Shown: positions 1 to 10,741 of the stretch, piece after piece
Position numbering within the stretch: position 1 is the first letter of the stretch
How the letters are laid out: the number at the start of each line of letters is the position of its first letter
Assembly: GCA_933207985.1 (NCBI GenBank)
Contig: OW240921.1
Span: forward strand, 2,770,159 to 2,834,158
Source: Pelobates cultripes
Taxonomy: Eukaryota; Chordata; Amphibia; Anura; Pelobatidae
Direction: 5' to 3'
Length of the DNA stretch: 64,000 nucleotides
Position numbers and translations under genes: made by a program
Notes under the pieces: model-generated
What the model was told of the DNA's origin: nothing
The model's database searches: none
The model's input: the letters and a program-made list of their open reading frames with translations, nothing else

Positions 1-621
1 TGGGGAGAGAGAACGACTGTCTCTTCTCCCAATAACTCGTACTGCTGTTGGGAAGTGAGACTGACCGCCTCCCCTTCCAATAACATACTCAGCCGCGGGG
101 GGGGAGAGACCGACTGTCTCTTCTCCCAATAACTCTCTTGGCGGCTGGGGAGAGAGACCAACTGTCTCTTCTCCCAGTAATGCGCTCTGCCGCTGGGGTG
201 TGAAACTGGTGGTCTCTCCTCCCTGTAATGTACTCTGCCGCTGGGGATCTGGGCCGACTGCCCAGCATCCCTGTAGGGCCGGTAGAGAGATCTCAGTCTC
301 ATCTCCACCTGCCATCTGTGGGTCTCTCCAGGACCAGTCTATGAGGTCCCCTACTTCTGCAGCTGGTAGTGAAGCAGGGGGTATCTCGGACGCTTTTTCC
401 CAGCTGTAGGCTGGCAGGTCTGGGTCTGCCACCCAGTTTTCCCGTTCTGTGTCCATGCTCTGCGGCTGACACGAGTTTAGTAGTTCCACATAGTCCATCT
501 CCAGCTCTCGTTCCATGGCAGTGAAACGGCGGAGGTCTTCTCCCAGTCCAATAGATCTCAGGCCCTGTAACATCTCACCCCGGTAATGCAAGATAGCCCA
601 GTACCGTGACTCTGCTGCACT
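1..621 (-). pseudogene. Fragment of the internal gene of the tRNA-Leu-primed LTR family
   Basis: Read on the minus strand, this stretch resembles the N-terminal half and the proline/glutamine-rich repeat part of the 626-codon protein encoded at 55711-57591. Shared landmarks include a RYWAI-like motif near 600, MERELEMDYVELLNSCQPQS near 470-520 and PQRQ-type repeats below about 260. The similarity stops near 621, where the full copy continues into its N-terminus, so this copy lost its start and 5' LTR. It also runs off the window edge. Frame breaks in the repeat part make an intact product unlikely. It shows that the internal gene exists in at least two diverged copies. Confidence 0.7.
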
Positions 622-703
622 GTCGTATGTTTTGTGCGTATTGTTTGACAGTGCCAATTGGGACAGTGCCCTGCTATGATGCATAATGGCGTCTAGTCCA
701 GTA

Positions 704-1219
704 CTAGTTGCTGAAATGTTGAGTAGTTGTGGCTGTGAGCGTGGCTGACAGGAGTGCTTGATGGAATGCCTGGAATTTAAAACGAGACAAACTGTCAGCA
801 GCTGTGTTACATACACCTGGAACATGGAAACAATACAGGAAGAAATTATGACAAGCAGCCAACCAAGTGAGTTTCCTCAGAAATCTCATGATGGTAAGGG
901 ATTTGGAACGACCTTTGTTGATGATGTGACAGGTTGCCTGATTATCTGAGTAGCAACGTACTGGCAAGTTTGCCCATAAATGACCCCATGCTACGTCAGC
1001 CGTCTCAATGGGATAGATCTCAAAGAGAGCTGAGGTAGTGGAAAAAAACTCCAAATCCTGAACTGCTGTAGGCCAGCTGCCCCAAAGCCATTCGTTCCCA
1101 AAAATTGCTGCAAAACCTGTAGTAGATGCCCCATCTGACCAAATGGTAGGTGATGAGTCAGTCAATTGAGGGAGGGACATACTTTTACCATTCCAAGTGG
1201 TTAAATATTTCTTCCACAT
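704..1219 (-). pseudogene. E1 RNase H domain (3' part of the RT-RNase H gene)
   Basis: The 171-codon frame carries DIRS-type RNase H landmarks: a first aspartate in WSDGASTTGFAAIFG, a glutamate in SALFEIYP, the aspartate of CYSDNQA and a final aspartate in NTAADSLSR. It is in the same reading frame as the RT frame at 1223-2593, separated by one TGA codon. E3 has leucine (TTG) at that place. RNase H would degrade the RNA template during reverse transcription. This copy cannot be made as one RT-RNase H protein without readthrough. Confidence 0.8.
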
Positions 1220-1222
1220 GCA

Positions 1223-2593
1223 TCAGTCAGCCGTAGCTTTGGTATCTAAGGACAACCTGTGTGTGTCGTGTAGGAAGAGTGGAAATAGATACAAGAGTCG
1301 TGATATGAAGGAGCGGCCTTGAGGTATGATGCGCATGGCAAAATTTAGAGAACCCAGCAGGGACTGTAGCTCTTTGCGGTTGCAAGTACCGAGCTGAAGG
1401 TAGTGGTTGATGTAGGTAAGAATGTTCTCTATCTTGTCGTGTGGTAGGCTTGCTTGCATTGTGGTTGAGTCTAATTGAATACCCAGGAATGTGATAATCG
1501 TGCCTGGCCCCTCAGTTTTATTTGGGGAGATTGGGACACCTAGCTGCTCGAATAGCTTGGTGGCAGCTTTGAGGCTACTGGGAGGGGAAGTGTTATCCTC
1601 GACCAGTAAGAAATCATCCAGGTAATGTAATACAGTAGGGCATCTGGCTATGTTCAATAGTAACCCGCACAATGCTTCCGCAAATGTGTCGAAAATAGCA
1701 GGGCTACTTTTGGACCTAAAAGTTAATCGGGAGAAAAAATAGTAGTTCCCGGCCCACTTGATGCCATGCAGGTGCCACAGTGTAGGGTGAATTGGCAGCA
1801 ATTTAAAGGCGTGAGTAATATCGGTCTTACTAAGCCATGCTCCGACCCCTGCCTGTATGAAAGCTGTAATGGCGTGATCTATGGTAGTGTATTGCAGGGA
1901 GAATTCTTCGGAGGGTCTGAGGGAATTAAGACTGGGATTAGCCGATGAGTGTGGTGCAGATAGGTCAATAATGAGTCTCTGTTTAAGGGAAGATTTCCCT
2001 TTGACAATACCAATGGGGTTAGTGCGCCATTCATTGAACGGAGGAGACTGGAAAGGCCCCAATAATAAACCTTCAGCAACTTCCTGAGCTATGAGAGTGT
2101 CAACAGCCGTGGGGTTGTGCTGTGCAGATTGTAGATTAGGGCATTCCAGAATCCCAGACGCTATGTGTAGAATACCCGTGTGGAAGCCTTCTGTTAAACC
2201 AGAGATAAGAAAATCTACCAAGTGTCTAGACGGGTGATGTGACAGAAATGTTTTAAATACCAAAATGTTAATGAACGTTAGGTACAGCTTAGGGTAAATT
2301 TTATTTGGACACATGGTTTTGGCATGTGCCCTAAAACATTTTCTACAGATATGCAATAATTTACATCCACTATAATTACAAGACCCGACATTAAAATTAT
2401 TACATATCTGTGACTTGCCCAGAAACTTGATCGGGCGTCCCAGTTTGTCTCTGGTTACTTTCTCTGAAACACCAGAGGAACTAGCTCCTTGCGTGGAAGC
2501 ATGTCTACCGTGTTGGGACAGAAATTTGTCGTATGCACCGTAGAGGAGCAGTATGCACAAGCCGGTGTTCTTAGACCTGCAAAGTGTCTGCAA
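1223..2593 (-). pseudogene. E1 reverse transcriptase, joined to gag zinc-finger region
   Basis: The 456-codon frame begins with the cysteine/histidine-rich gag end (CNNFNVGSC, then HICRKCFRAH) and runs straight into the RT. RT motifs include WLSKTDITHAFKLLPIHP and the catalytic YLDDFLLVE. In E3 the same zinc-finger segment ends the gag gene and RT starts in an overlapping frame, so the in-frame join here reflects an indel. The frame ends at the TGA before RNase H. Family knowledge: the RT copies element RNA into DNA. The copy is judged non-functional because of the stop, the frame change and loss of the recombinase. Confidence 0.8.
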
Positions 2594-2611
2594 AAAATGA
2601 CGGTATCAATC

Positions 2612-3187
2612 CTACCCCAGTTGGATCTTGTTCCATACTGGGAGAAGGCCCCAGACTCTTTTGCAGAAAAAGACCCTGTTGCCCAGGTCTACCAGCTTGT
2701 GCATATAAAGATCAAACTCCTCTCGTCTATTGTGATAGACCGCACAGATGACGTCCCGGTAAATACCAAAAGCTAGTACTAATTTGGGAATTGTCAGTTT
2801 CCTGTTTAGATGAGCGTCCCTAGATTTGACCACAACAGACACATCATCATATGCATAAGTCTTATTTTCCACTATATCCTGGGAGGCAATCAGCAGAGAA
2901 GCCAGGTTGACATCTTTACCTTCCAGGATATCTCTTTTTAGGTGCTCAGGGATCATATGAGCAGGGCTAACTTCCTGGTCCTCCTGGGTGATGGCTGGAG
3001 CAACTAATAGCAAGTCGGCTGGTGCTGGGGAAGCAGCAGCGGGTGGCCCGGCTATGGTAAGGGCCGTGGTGACCGACTCAAGTTTCTCCAGCCTGGAGTT
3101 GACCTTGCTCATGGACGCCATGAGTGATGACAACATGGAATGTATGTCTCCCGGGTTGGAGTGGCTGGGCCCTTCCCCAGCATCCAT
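2612..3187 (-). pseudogene. E1 gag-like protein, N-terminal part
   Basis: This 191-codon frame shares with E3 gag the segment that includes DILEGKD, LASLLIASQDIVENKTY and AFGIYRDVICAVYHNRREE, in the same order. Its N-terminus differs: there is a short coiled-coil-like stretch (HSMLSSLMASMSKVNSRLEKLE) and no copy of the SAP-like opening seen in E2 and E3. It breaks at 2612 just before the zinc-finger part, which continues in another frame at 2593. Gag would package element RNA. Confidence 0.7.
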
Positions 3188-4765
3188 GTAATTAATTTAA
3201 AAAGCTCCGCTTTCCTTGCTGTAGCGGGCTAGGGGATTTGCAGTCTCCTTAATTCAGTAGTAATACGAGGGATCGTCCAGGATCTGATTGATGCTGGAAT
3301 GGTTACCTCTCCTCCTTGTGTCGGGGTGCTAGGCAGGGAGAAATCCTCTACCCCTTCCTGAGACAAACTAAAACAAAATAATTAATTAGTGTATGAAAAC
3401 CACAGAGATTGTACTGGCAGGCTAGCTAAGCCGGATGGTGAAACATTAAACTTGTTTGGTGACAGGTGAGACCCTGCTAGTTGCCAAGTGGCTTGAGAGG
3501 CTCTATCTATGCGTTGGCGCGAGGGGATTCAAGGCCACCCGTCGTAGTGGCAGGATTGTAGGCCTCTCGGTGACTGCAACACAGAAAACAGGGGAAGGGA
3601 TAAACTGGTGAATGGCACGAAAGTGTAGTGAATGCCATGACAACATAAATGTTACTCAAAGGCCAAGTGATGCAGTGTCTTCTAATGCCAGGATTCTGGC
3701 TAGAAACAGAGGGGATGTATGATGGGGGTCAAGTAAGAAAAAAGGAGGAGGGGGAGGCCACGGCCTGTACTTAGATGAGTCATGCCGACATATAATTAAC
3801 CAGAAAGGGGAAGGGGTGAAAACAATTCTCCAAAGTGATGATGTAAAGTTGTATATGATATTACTGTAATGCAAAGACGTATGATTGGTTGGATCAGTAC
3901 GTGTGATTCAACCCGAGAATTCCCTGCTTGGAAAAAGGAAATCGTATACTCATGTATGTCTTGTCATAGTTTAAAACAGAAATGACGCCTGTAACTGTAG
4001 GCTTAAAAAAACGTGACTGTAATGGATCAGTATGGAAAACCCCTGACAGCGTGGGAGTCAGATGATCCATACAGATATGTGAACTGGTTTGCTATGGAAA
4101 CCAATACAACCCAGATACCTTTAAACAGTAAATAGAATTATTTTATATCCAGTAAGCAAAACCAAATTTTTTAACCGAATGATATAGGCATGAAATGATG
4201 TATGTAATCCACAAAAAGGATTTATGCGAATACATGAGCAAGACAATATACCGAACCCTATGGCAAGGGAAAACAGAACTGAAACGAACAGTTTACACGT
4301 ATGAAAAAACTATGCGAACAGGCAAGCATGCTAAGCATATCATGAACAAGTGCCGAAAGGCGAAATAACCAAAAGGATAGCTTGTTTCGCCAAAAACACG
4401 GAACAGCTTTAGGCGAAATGACAACCCTTAACTAACACAATAAATTGCCGAATATTGCGCGAAATGATTCCACGAACGGATTGTCCAATTTGCAACATAA
4501 CAGGGAAAAGACAGTAAAGTGAGGACCCGTACTGTACCGGACGCCGTGGGAACCGATCCTGGTATGACAGGTAGGTCTAACTTACGGTTTAGGAGTCCCT
4601 GGGAAGCGATCTACGATGATGACCGGTGGTCAGGAGAGGCTGGACGGACGGAAAGGCCTGTAACAGGATTCCTGGACACAGCTTGCCGCAGAGAAAATCG
4701 TGGATACTGAAAACCAAGATGGCGTCTGAGAGAACCCGGAAGTGGATCCTCATTCAACGCTGACC
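3188..4765 (-). other. E1 leader (5' untranslated) region
   Basis: This lies between gag and the terminal repeat. Segments near 3470-3530 (a direct 'gccaagtggc' and 'gagaggctctat' context) recur in the leaders of E2, E3 and E0, so it belongs to the element. The rest is AT-rich, and I see no convincing gene in it. Confidence 0.55.
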
Positions 4766-4860
4766 TCGAACGGTATGGAGCCAAGTAAGGGGTGTCTCTT
4801 AAGTAGGCCAGCAATGAATAACAAGCACCTCCCACAATTACAGGCCAAATGGCCTTAATA
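4766..4860 (-). repeat. E1 terminal repeat A1 (diverged)
   Basis: The stretch ends in CCTCCCACAATTACAGGCC then AAATGGCCTTA, matching the outer end of A1 in E2 and E3 (CTCCCACAAATT.AGGCC..ATGGCCTT). It is followed by CATATATA, as at the other A1 ends. The inner boundary is approximate. Confidence 0.65.
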
Positions 4861-4869
4861 CATATATAT

Positions 4870-4972
4870 TTGTGCTCGGAATCTCTATTATGTTAATGGA
4901 ATGTAGAGGAGAAGCAAAGTTGGTTGAGGTGTGCCAAAACCAACGTACGAGTAAGCCTGTAAAAAAGAGGGC
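4870..4972 (-). repeat. E2 split repeat B2
   Basis: This begins TTGTGCTCGGAATCTC and ends in AAAGAGGGC. It is a near-copy of B1 at 5093-5194 and resembles the B repeats of E3. Confidence 0.85.
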
Positions 4973-5013
4973 CCACAAAGAGAAATGTGTAAAGGAAGGT
5001 GTAACTAGGTGGG

Positions 5014-5092
5014 GTCAAAACAGCTTGAACGGCAAAGGTAAGTAGGGGGTAGGGTTTATAAAGTATAATAACTCCTCCCACAAATTCAGGCT
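5014..5092 (-). repeat. E2 split repeat A2
   Basis: It matches A1 (9519-9612) from GTCAAAACAGCTT to CTCCCACAAATT, but lacks the last bases before B1. About 40 bases of spacer separate it from B2, as in E3. Confidence 0.85.
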
Positions 5093-5194
5093 TTGTGCTC
5101 GGAATCTCTATTATGTTAATGGAATGTAGAGAAGAAGCAAAGTTGGTTGAGGTGTGCCGAAACAAATGTACGAGTAGGCATGTAAAAAAGAGGA
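5093..5194 (-). repeat. E2 split repeat B1
   Basis: It is a near-identical direct copy of B2, with a few substitutions. It directly follows the recombinase gene on the minus strand. This B1-A2-B2 order is the hallmark of Ngaro and PAT elements. Confidence 0.85.
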
Positions 5195-5232
5195 CAAAAA
5201 GGAATTCAAAGTAACCATACTTTATTGCAAGT

Positions 5233-5838
5233 TTAAACTGCTAGATTTCTGAAAACCTGCCTGAGCTCCCTTTCTGGTCGAGGGATGTAGGAGTTGTATA
5301 TTGAGGATTTCCAGCGTCCCAGACTCTTAATGATGTGTACCGGAGTGTTAGTGCTTGAAGCTGATGATGCTGCGCCGATGCGAAATGAGTGACCAGATAA
5401 GGAAGCTGGGTTGTAGCCTAACCTTGACAATAGAATTCTGATGTGCGACATAAATTTAGCTGTGGTGAGTGGGTGTCCTTGGAGTAGAAGTAGTGGAGTA
5501 TCTGGTGAGTGCGTGAGGTGAGAAACCAGGAGCATATCCAGAACATGTACAGGGCACCAAAAATTCTTGGTAGGGAAGAGGGGAATGATAGTGGGATAGG
5601 CAGAGTGATTAGTTTTGGTAGAAGGCAAAGAGAGTACAAAATGGTCGTCTACTTTCTTTAAATACGAAAGTTTGAGGCATCGTACTGTGTCTCCTTGATG
5701 TATCACAGTGAACTCTCTAAGTCTGAGGAAACCATAGAAAGCCAAAAAGATGGCAGATTTCATGACTAAATTAGTATTCTGGTCAAACAGGGATTTGTCC
5801 AATAGGTCGCTAAGGAGCCGGAATATTGGACCGTCCAT
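5233..5838 (-). pseudogene. E2 tyrosine recombinase, C-terminal domain
   Basis: The 201-codon frame holds the whole catalytic half of the recombinase. It has the first arginine in AFYGFLRLREF, a lysine in STKTNHS, the H-x-x-R box SGHSFRIG, GRWKSS and the presumed nucleophile tyrosine in IYNSYIPRP. The N-terminal half continues upstream (about 5839-6130) but is broken by stops. The recombinase would insert the circular DNA copy without target duplication. The E2 sequence near 5998 keeps one more A (minus strand) than E3 at the matching place, which helps show the E3 frameshift. Confidence 0.8.
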
Positions 5839-6446
5839 ATACCTTTGAGGATTTTCTTAACTGGGTAGGAAGAAAGAAAAGGAGCGTGGTTAGGGAAGTT
5901 AGTGAGGATGTGGTGTTGTACTCTGGTAAGGTAGAGTTTGATGGTATTATGTGAAAGTTTTAGGTGTAGATGTCAAAAGGAGGCAAAAGCCACCATGGTT
6001 TTGATGGAAAGGTCACCTTGTAAGCAAAACTCGGCTGTGAATTTGTTAAAGATAGTCAGTGTCCTAGCGTAAGAGATAGTGGTGTTGGGAGACGGTGCGT
6101 GAGTGTTTGTGCGTGGAGTAATAGTTATTTTAAACCAGGGTTAGCCGGAGGAACGATGGTGGAGGAGGTGTAGTGAATGAGGTGTAAGATATATCTATCT
6201 TGCTTAAGCATGTATCCCTACATGCTGGAATAGTAGAATGTAGGCAAATTACAACAAAATTATACATTAGTATGACAGAAACTACTCCAGGATCTGGAGG
6301 GAAAGGAAAAGGAAAGAAATGTCAAATAACACTTTATTACTTGGAGTGCAAGTAAGCAGCCCCCCCGTGACAGGTTAGGTTGCGAAAGGAATGGGCCATT
6401 GTCTGGACGTGGTGTTGTTGTATAATTTGATGCATGATTAACCAGC
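5839..6446 (-). pseudogene. E2 recombinase N-terminal remnant and RT deletion scar
   Basis: From 5839 to about 6130 the minus strand is similar to the E3 recombinase N-terminus (around 25118-25399), but stops break it. Between about 6130 and 6446 I see neither RT nor gag similarity. The whole RT-RNase H gene expected here, about 1.6 kb in E3, is absent. Confidence 0.6.
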
Positions 6447-7667
6447 TTATTTGTTAGGTGTCAGACGGATCGGGCACATAATCTTGGTGTGGCCTCTGAA
6501 GCATAGGGAGCAGATGTGCAACAACCTGCATGCCCTGTAGCTACATATGCCTGTATAAAAGTTATTGCACACCTGCGCCTTGCCCAAGAATGTGATCGGT
6601 CTGCCCAGCTTGTCTCTTTGGACACATTCTTGTCTATGGAGTTGGGTGAGGGGGTGGTGGGGTGATAAAGTGGAAGTGGAAAGATCTGCGTCCCCAGGGC
6701 ATAGATCGGTGGAGTGTGAAGTGGAACCACAAGAGGCACAAGATGGGGGCCTCAAACCAGCAAAGTGACGGCAGAATAAAGTGACGGCAGAATAACTCTG
6801 TATCTATCTGACTCCAATCGATTTTAATATTGAATTGTGTCAGATGAGTAGCTGCCTTGGCCGAAACTGATTTGCGGTAATCGTAAAATGAGGACCCTCC
6901 ATACTTGATGCCCAAATCAACCATTTTGTGCATATCTAAATCAAGCTCTTCTCTCCTATGTGGGTACACCGTGCAGATAACATTGCGATAAGTGCCAAAT
7001 GCGATAACAAACTGTGGGATGGTGAGTTTTTTTATTCAAACATGGATCTCTAGCTCTTAAGACAACCGAAATGTCCCCGTAGTTATATGCTCTATTTTCT
7101 AGGATGTCTTGGGAGGCTATGAGGAGGGACATTAAACTGACGTCCTTTCCATCAAGAATATCTTTCTTGATGGAAGCAGGGACAGAGTGGGCTGGTGAGA
7201 CGTGGGCAGTGGGAGTGGTAGTGGCTGGTGGGGAAGGGAGATGAGGGGTATGTCAGTCAGAGCAGTCGAGGTTACCAGTGTAGGGACTGCTGGGGCTGCT
7301 AAGTCACCTGGAGTGGCTATGACTGATTCCACCTTCAGCAACCTACTGTTAATGGATTGCAGATTGGCCAGTACAGCCGCCAGAGTTTCCTGGGTGGAAT
7401 CAGAGTAGCCAACTGGAGGCCCTTGTGAACTCGTGCCGGCCTTGGGTCGTTGGCTTGAGTCGTCAGCAGTTTATAAAGTTCTACTTTTCTGGCAGTGGCT
7501 GGAAAGGGGATTCCCCTGAGCCTGAGCTCAGCCGATATTTTTGGAATGGTCCAATATCTTAGGGAACTGGGAGTAGAAGGAGTAAGGGATTCCACCGGAG
7601 ACCCAGGCCTGGCTGCCGTGCTGGGAATATCATCTGATGGGGGATCGATGATTGGTTCTTGAGACAT
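6447..7667 (-). pseudogene. E2 gag-like gene, frameshifted
   Basis: On the minus strand the gene opens with MSQEP, as in E3, followed by a SAP-like segment (WTIPKISAELRLRGIPFPATARKVELYKLL). It then breaks into several frames: a spacer with proline-rich text near 7132-7341, the YPHRREELDL-KYGGSSFYDYRKSVSAKAATHL segment near 6850-6969, and the CCCH-type finger CNNFYTGICSYRACRLLHIC near 6500-6560. The order matches E3 gag, so this is the same gene with several indels. SAP-like segments usually bind DNA and the finger should bind element RNA. Confidence 0.75.
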
Positions 7668-9518
7668 CCTGAAAGGAATAATGATATAGATAAGTAAGGT
7701 ATAGTGGAGGTGGGATGAGACCTCCGGAGAACTGGCCTGCTAGCTAATGCCGAAGCGAAGAATTATAATTAGAACCAAGCTACAGGTGAGGCCCTGCTAT
7801 TGCCAAGCAGCGGTGAGAGGCTCTACCTATGATTTGGGCCGAGGGGGTTTTGTGGCCACCAGAATGAGGTGGCAGGATGTCGGCCTCTCAGTGACTGTAA
7901 GATATTCAAAAATGTGTGGCCGTGACATGGGAAGCTCTGACTGTAGCCCTAAAGAAGAGTGAGCGAGGTTGTGGGGCTGAACCTCTGTGTATGAGGTAGG
8001 GGTGTAGACTTCGCGGACCGCAGTATTATTGGGGGAAGCTAGGGCCAGCACCTGACCCTGAAAGCTAGTTCTCGACCCTGATGGGGGCTTGTCTCTTGAA
8101 GGACGTATATAACGTATGTAGATACTGACCTTGAGTGTTTGTTCTGTATATTTGGATAATGCTCAGAGTGACTTCAATATATATGTCTATATATACTGTG
8201 AAGAACAGGTCCAGTCCAGGAACCTAGGGGTAAGAAAGATGCTAGTAGGCCTGAGGCGTGCCATTGGTAAGCCAAGTGTAAAAATATAGAATGTATGGAA
8301 TGGTGTGTAACAGTAAAACTGTATCATAAACACTTGTGTAATCAGAGGGACCTGGGATCCTACAACTGAACAGTATTTTTTGACAGATATGAAGGCGAAG
8401 TGAGGCCTTAGAAGGACATAATAGTAGTGAGTAAGATTTAGGGATACCTGCTACTGAAACGTCGGGAACCAGGTAGCCTGATGGTTGTTGAAAGCGTAGT
8501 GAATCTGCGCAATGGTGAGGTGGGAGGGTATTGTAAAAAAGGCAGTGGAGGCTGAAATGAGGCCTCAGGAGAAACATAAAAGTGTTTAACCTTATTTACC
8601 TGATACCGTGACATGGGATACTGGAACCACCTCCTGGAGTCTTCTTGAAGAAAGAGTAGTACAACCTAAAACATTTTCATTAAATAATAAGGAACCTGAG
8701 TATAGTATTACAATATAAACAGAGATTTGGAAATAAGAGCTACTGAAAAAGTGAGCGTGGAGCTTGATAACTTTAAGAGGTTTGATGGGGCTCAAAAAAA
8801 CAAAAACATAAAGGGGAAAACTGTTACTTTAATAGAATACCCCTGGGAATATATACATTATTCTATGTGACAATGAGTGGTGAAATAATGCCATTTAGAG
8901 TAAGGGGAAACGTAGGTAGAACCGTGAACATATGATCTAAAATAATACATAGAGGAACATACTTAAATATGAAAATTAAAATGCATACAACCTCATGCGT
9001 TCGGCTACAGAACATGCAAGAGAAATATAATAGGATCGCGTGTGTCAGATTTAATGATACGAAATGCTAGTGACACAGCCGTTCGTATGTTTTTCGTCTA
9101 ATGAAAGTGAGAAATAGGTGAACGTAAGGTGAGTGTAAGCGTTCGGTAAATTTTATTAACGAAAGAAAGAACGAAAAGCGTATGTACTTTGCGGTCGGCT
9201 AAAAAACGCCCGAATGCAGAAGTACATGAACGGTGGATTTACATGAACGGGTAAGTAATATATCTAGGGAGCCTATCCCCGCGTTTTTAGGCCCAAAAGT
9301 GGGAAATAGCTGAAAGCTATTTCCCACGTTGATGCTTACGTTTGCGTGCTGGTCTCGTGACCGGAAGCTTGACAGCTGGGTAACAAGTAGGGAATACTGC
9401 GGGGCAGCCGGTGGATGAGCCCGGAAGTCTGCGTTAGGTGCTGCTGGAGGGAGACTGTTTGCTCGATGCAGGAATTTGCGGGAACAGCTGACCGGAAATG
9501 CAGGTAACTATGGTGACA
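7668..9518 (-). other. E2 leader region
   Basis: This 1.85-kb leader shares with E3 the 'gaggccctgcta', 'gagaggctctacctatga' and 'cctctc.gtgac' blocks (7780-7900 here and 28340-28450 in E3), and a conserved hairpin near A1. It has no convincing reading frame. Confidence 0.6.
9299..9327. other. Perfect leader hairpin of E2
   Basis: GTGGGAAATAGCT (9299-9311), loop GAA, then its exact complement AGCTATTTCCCAC (9315-9327). The matching place in E3 (30023-30055) also forms a hairpin with partly different bases, which suggests the structure matters. Confidence 0.7.
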
Positions 9519-9612
9519 GTCAAAACAGCTTAAACAGCAAAGGTAAGTAGGGGGGTAGGGTTTATAAAGGGACAAAACTCCTCCCACAAATTGAGGCCAA
9601 ATGGCCTTCCAA
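9519..9612 (-). repeat. E2 terminal repeat A1
   Basis: It runs from GTCAAAACAGCTTAAAC to ATGGCCTTCC and is the direct copy of A2 at 5014-5092. On the minus strand it is the 5' end of the element. CATATATA follows outside. Confidence 0.85.
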
Positions 9613-9619
9613 CATATAT

Positions 9620-9668
9620 AATTATAAGAGCTACAGAATGTGTTGGCGCCATATAAATAAGAATTGTT
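9620..9668 (+). repeat. Possible SINE or LINE 3' tail
   Basis: The string GAGCTACAGAATGTGTTGGC followed by GCCATATAAATAA resembles a tail that I recall as common at the 3' end of short retroposons in frogs and other vertebrates. No body is recognisable upstream because E2 begins there. Confidence 0.35.
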
Positions 9669-9705
9669 TTTTGTAATTTCTTTAACAAACTGAGAGATCA
9701 CTGAG

Positions 9706-10326
9706 ATTCATTTATTGGAATCCTATCTGGACTGTGATTAACTTGTATTGAAAGAGTTGAGACCCCCTGCAGTGGCTCATGCTTAAAAGCTGTGTGTTTC
9801 AATAAAGATTGTCAGAGTTGAACCTCCAGGGCTGTGTGTCATCTGGTTACTGGGGGAAAATGGGTCCCTTTACACTCTGAGTGGTTCCTGAGTGGCAGAA
9901 GGCAAGGAATTAGTGGAGTTAACCGGTCGGGTTACCAGGGGTCTGCTAAAACTGGTAGCAGCGGGGAAAGCCCCTGTAAGTACTGAGAGCTAGTATCCCT
10001 ATCGGTTCCTCTGTTCCAGCTATGAAGCAGTTTGGCGGAGGTACCCTGCCGGGATACAAGGAGCTTCGCTACAGTCCCTGGCAACAAATCATTTGTGACC
10101 TTTGACATCATTACTGTGCGCCAGGTCATGTGACTGAGTTGAGCGTGCAGTGTCAAAAACACTGCCGACCAGAAGTGCAGTGGCGGGAACAGCCACGATT
10201 AGTGGACAGGGACCAGAGGACGCCGCTCGCGGTGATGGGACAAGTAAAGTCGCCGCTAGCAGCACGGAGGCAGGGGACCTGATAAGAATCATTTATCGCA
10301 ATCCTATTTGGACTGTGATTAACTTG
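9706..10326. repeat. Segment bounded by an imperfect ~37-bp direct repeat
   Basis: The sequence around 9706-9742 (TTATTGGAATCCTATCTGG and on to GTGATTAACTTG) recurs at 10288-10326 with few changes. The roughly 540 bases between contain AATAAA at about 9804 and GTCCCTTTACA near 9870, which could be the end of an LTR, followed by a G-rich stretch. I cannot assign it to a family. There is no credible gene. Confidence 0.35.
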
Positions 10327-10741
10327 CACTTCTTTTTTTCATATTGGTTAAAGTGTTTTTTTAATATTACTCTGACTGCATTATATTCATGTGTTATCTC
10401 TACCATTATTTCAAGTCATTTTGTTGATCCTTTGAAATCCTTTAGGTGGTTCTTTCAATAGATTTTTTTATGAGGTTGAATGGTTGATTGATACCTGTTA
10501 GAACTATATTTCCCCCCATGGGTTTGGGTTTGTTTCTTGTTGATTCTCGAGGCTTGCTAATAATAATTCGATTTGTGGATGGCAAGAAAGTTCGGTTTTG
10601 CTGAATAATGTTTTCGAAGATAGAAACATTTTTGGGACAACCGAGTTGGGAACCGAATCAGGACAACAAACCAAAAGGTTGATAAAATTGGCAATTATTG
10701 TGCTGCAAAATATATGCATATTATAACATTATCTCGCCATT

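Larger units (their letters stand above)
680..4860 (-). mobile_element. Ngaro/DIRS-type retrotransposon E1, 3'-truncated
   Basis: In minus-strand order the copy keeps a terminal A1-like repeat (about 4766-4860), a long leader (3188-4765), gag and RT-RNase H. It is cut near 680, just after the RNase H gene, so the tyrosine recombinase and the B1-A2-B2 end are missing. It is related to E2 and E3 downstream but more diverged. Its outer A1 end lies only about 9 bases, TA-rich, from the outer B2 end of E2. Confidence 0.8.
4870..9612 (-). mobile_element. Ngaro/DIRS-type retrotransposon E2 with deleted RT
   Basis: The copy has the complete split-repeat layout on the minus strand: A1 (9519-9612), leader, gag, recombinase, then B1 (5093-5194), A2 (5014-5092) and B2 (4870-4972). 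The RT-RNase H gene is missing: gag remains end near 6447, and recombinase sequence already begins near 6130, with about 300 bases of unassigned sequence between. The outer ends meet CATATATA-like sequence on both sides. Both terminal arrays are recognisable, so the loss was internal. Confidence 0.85.
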
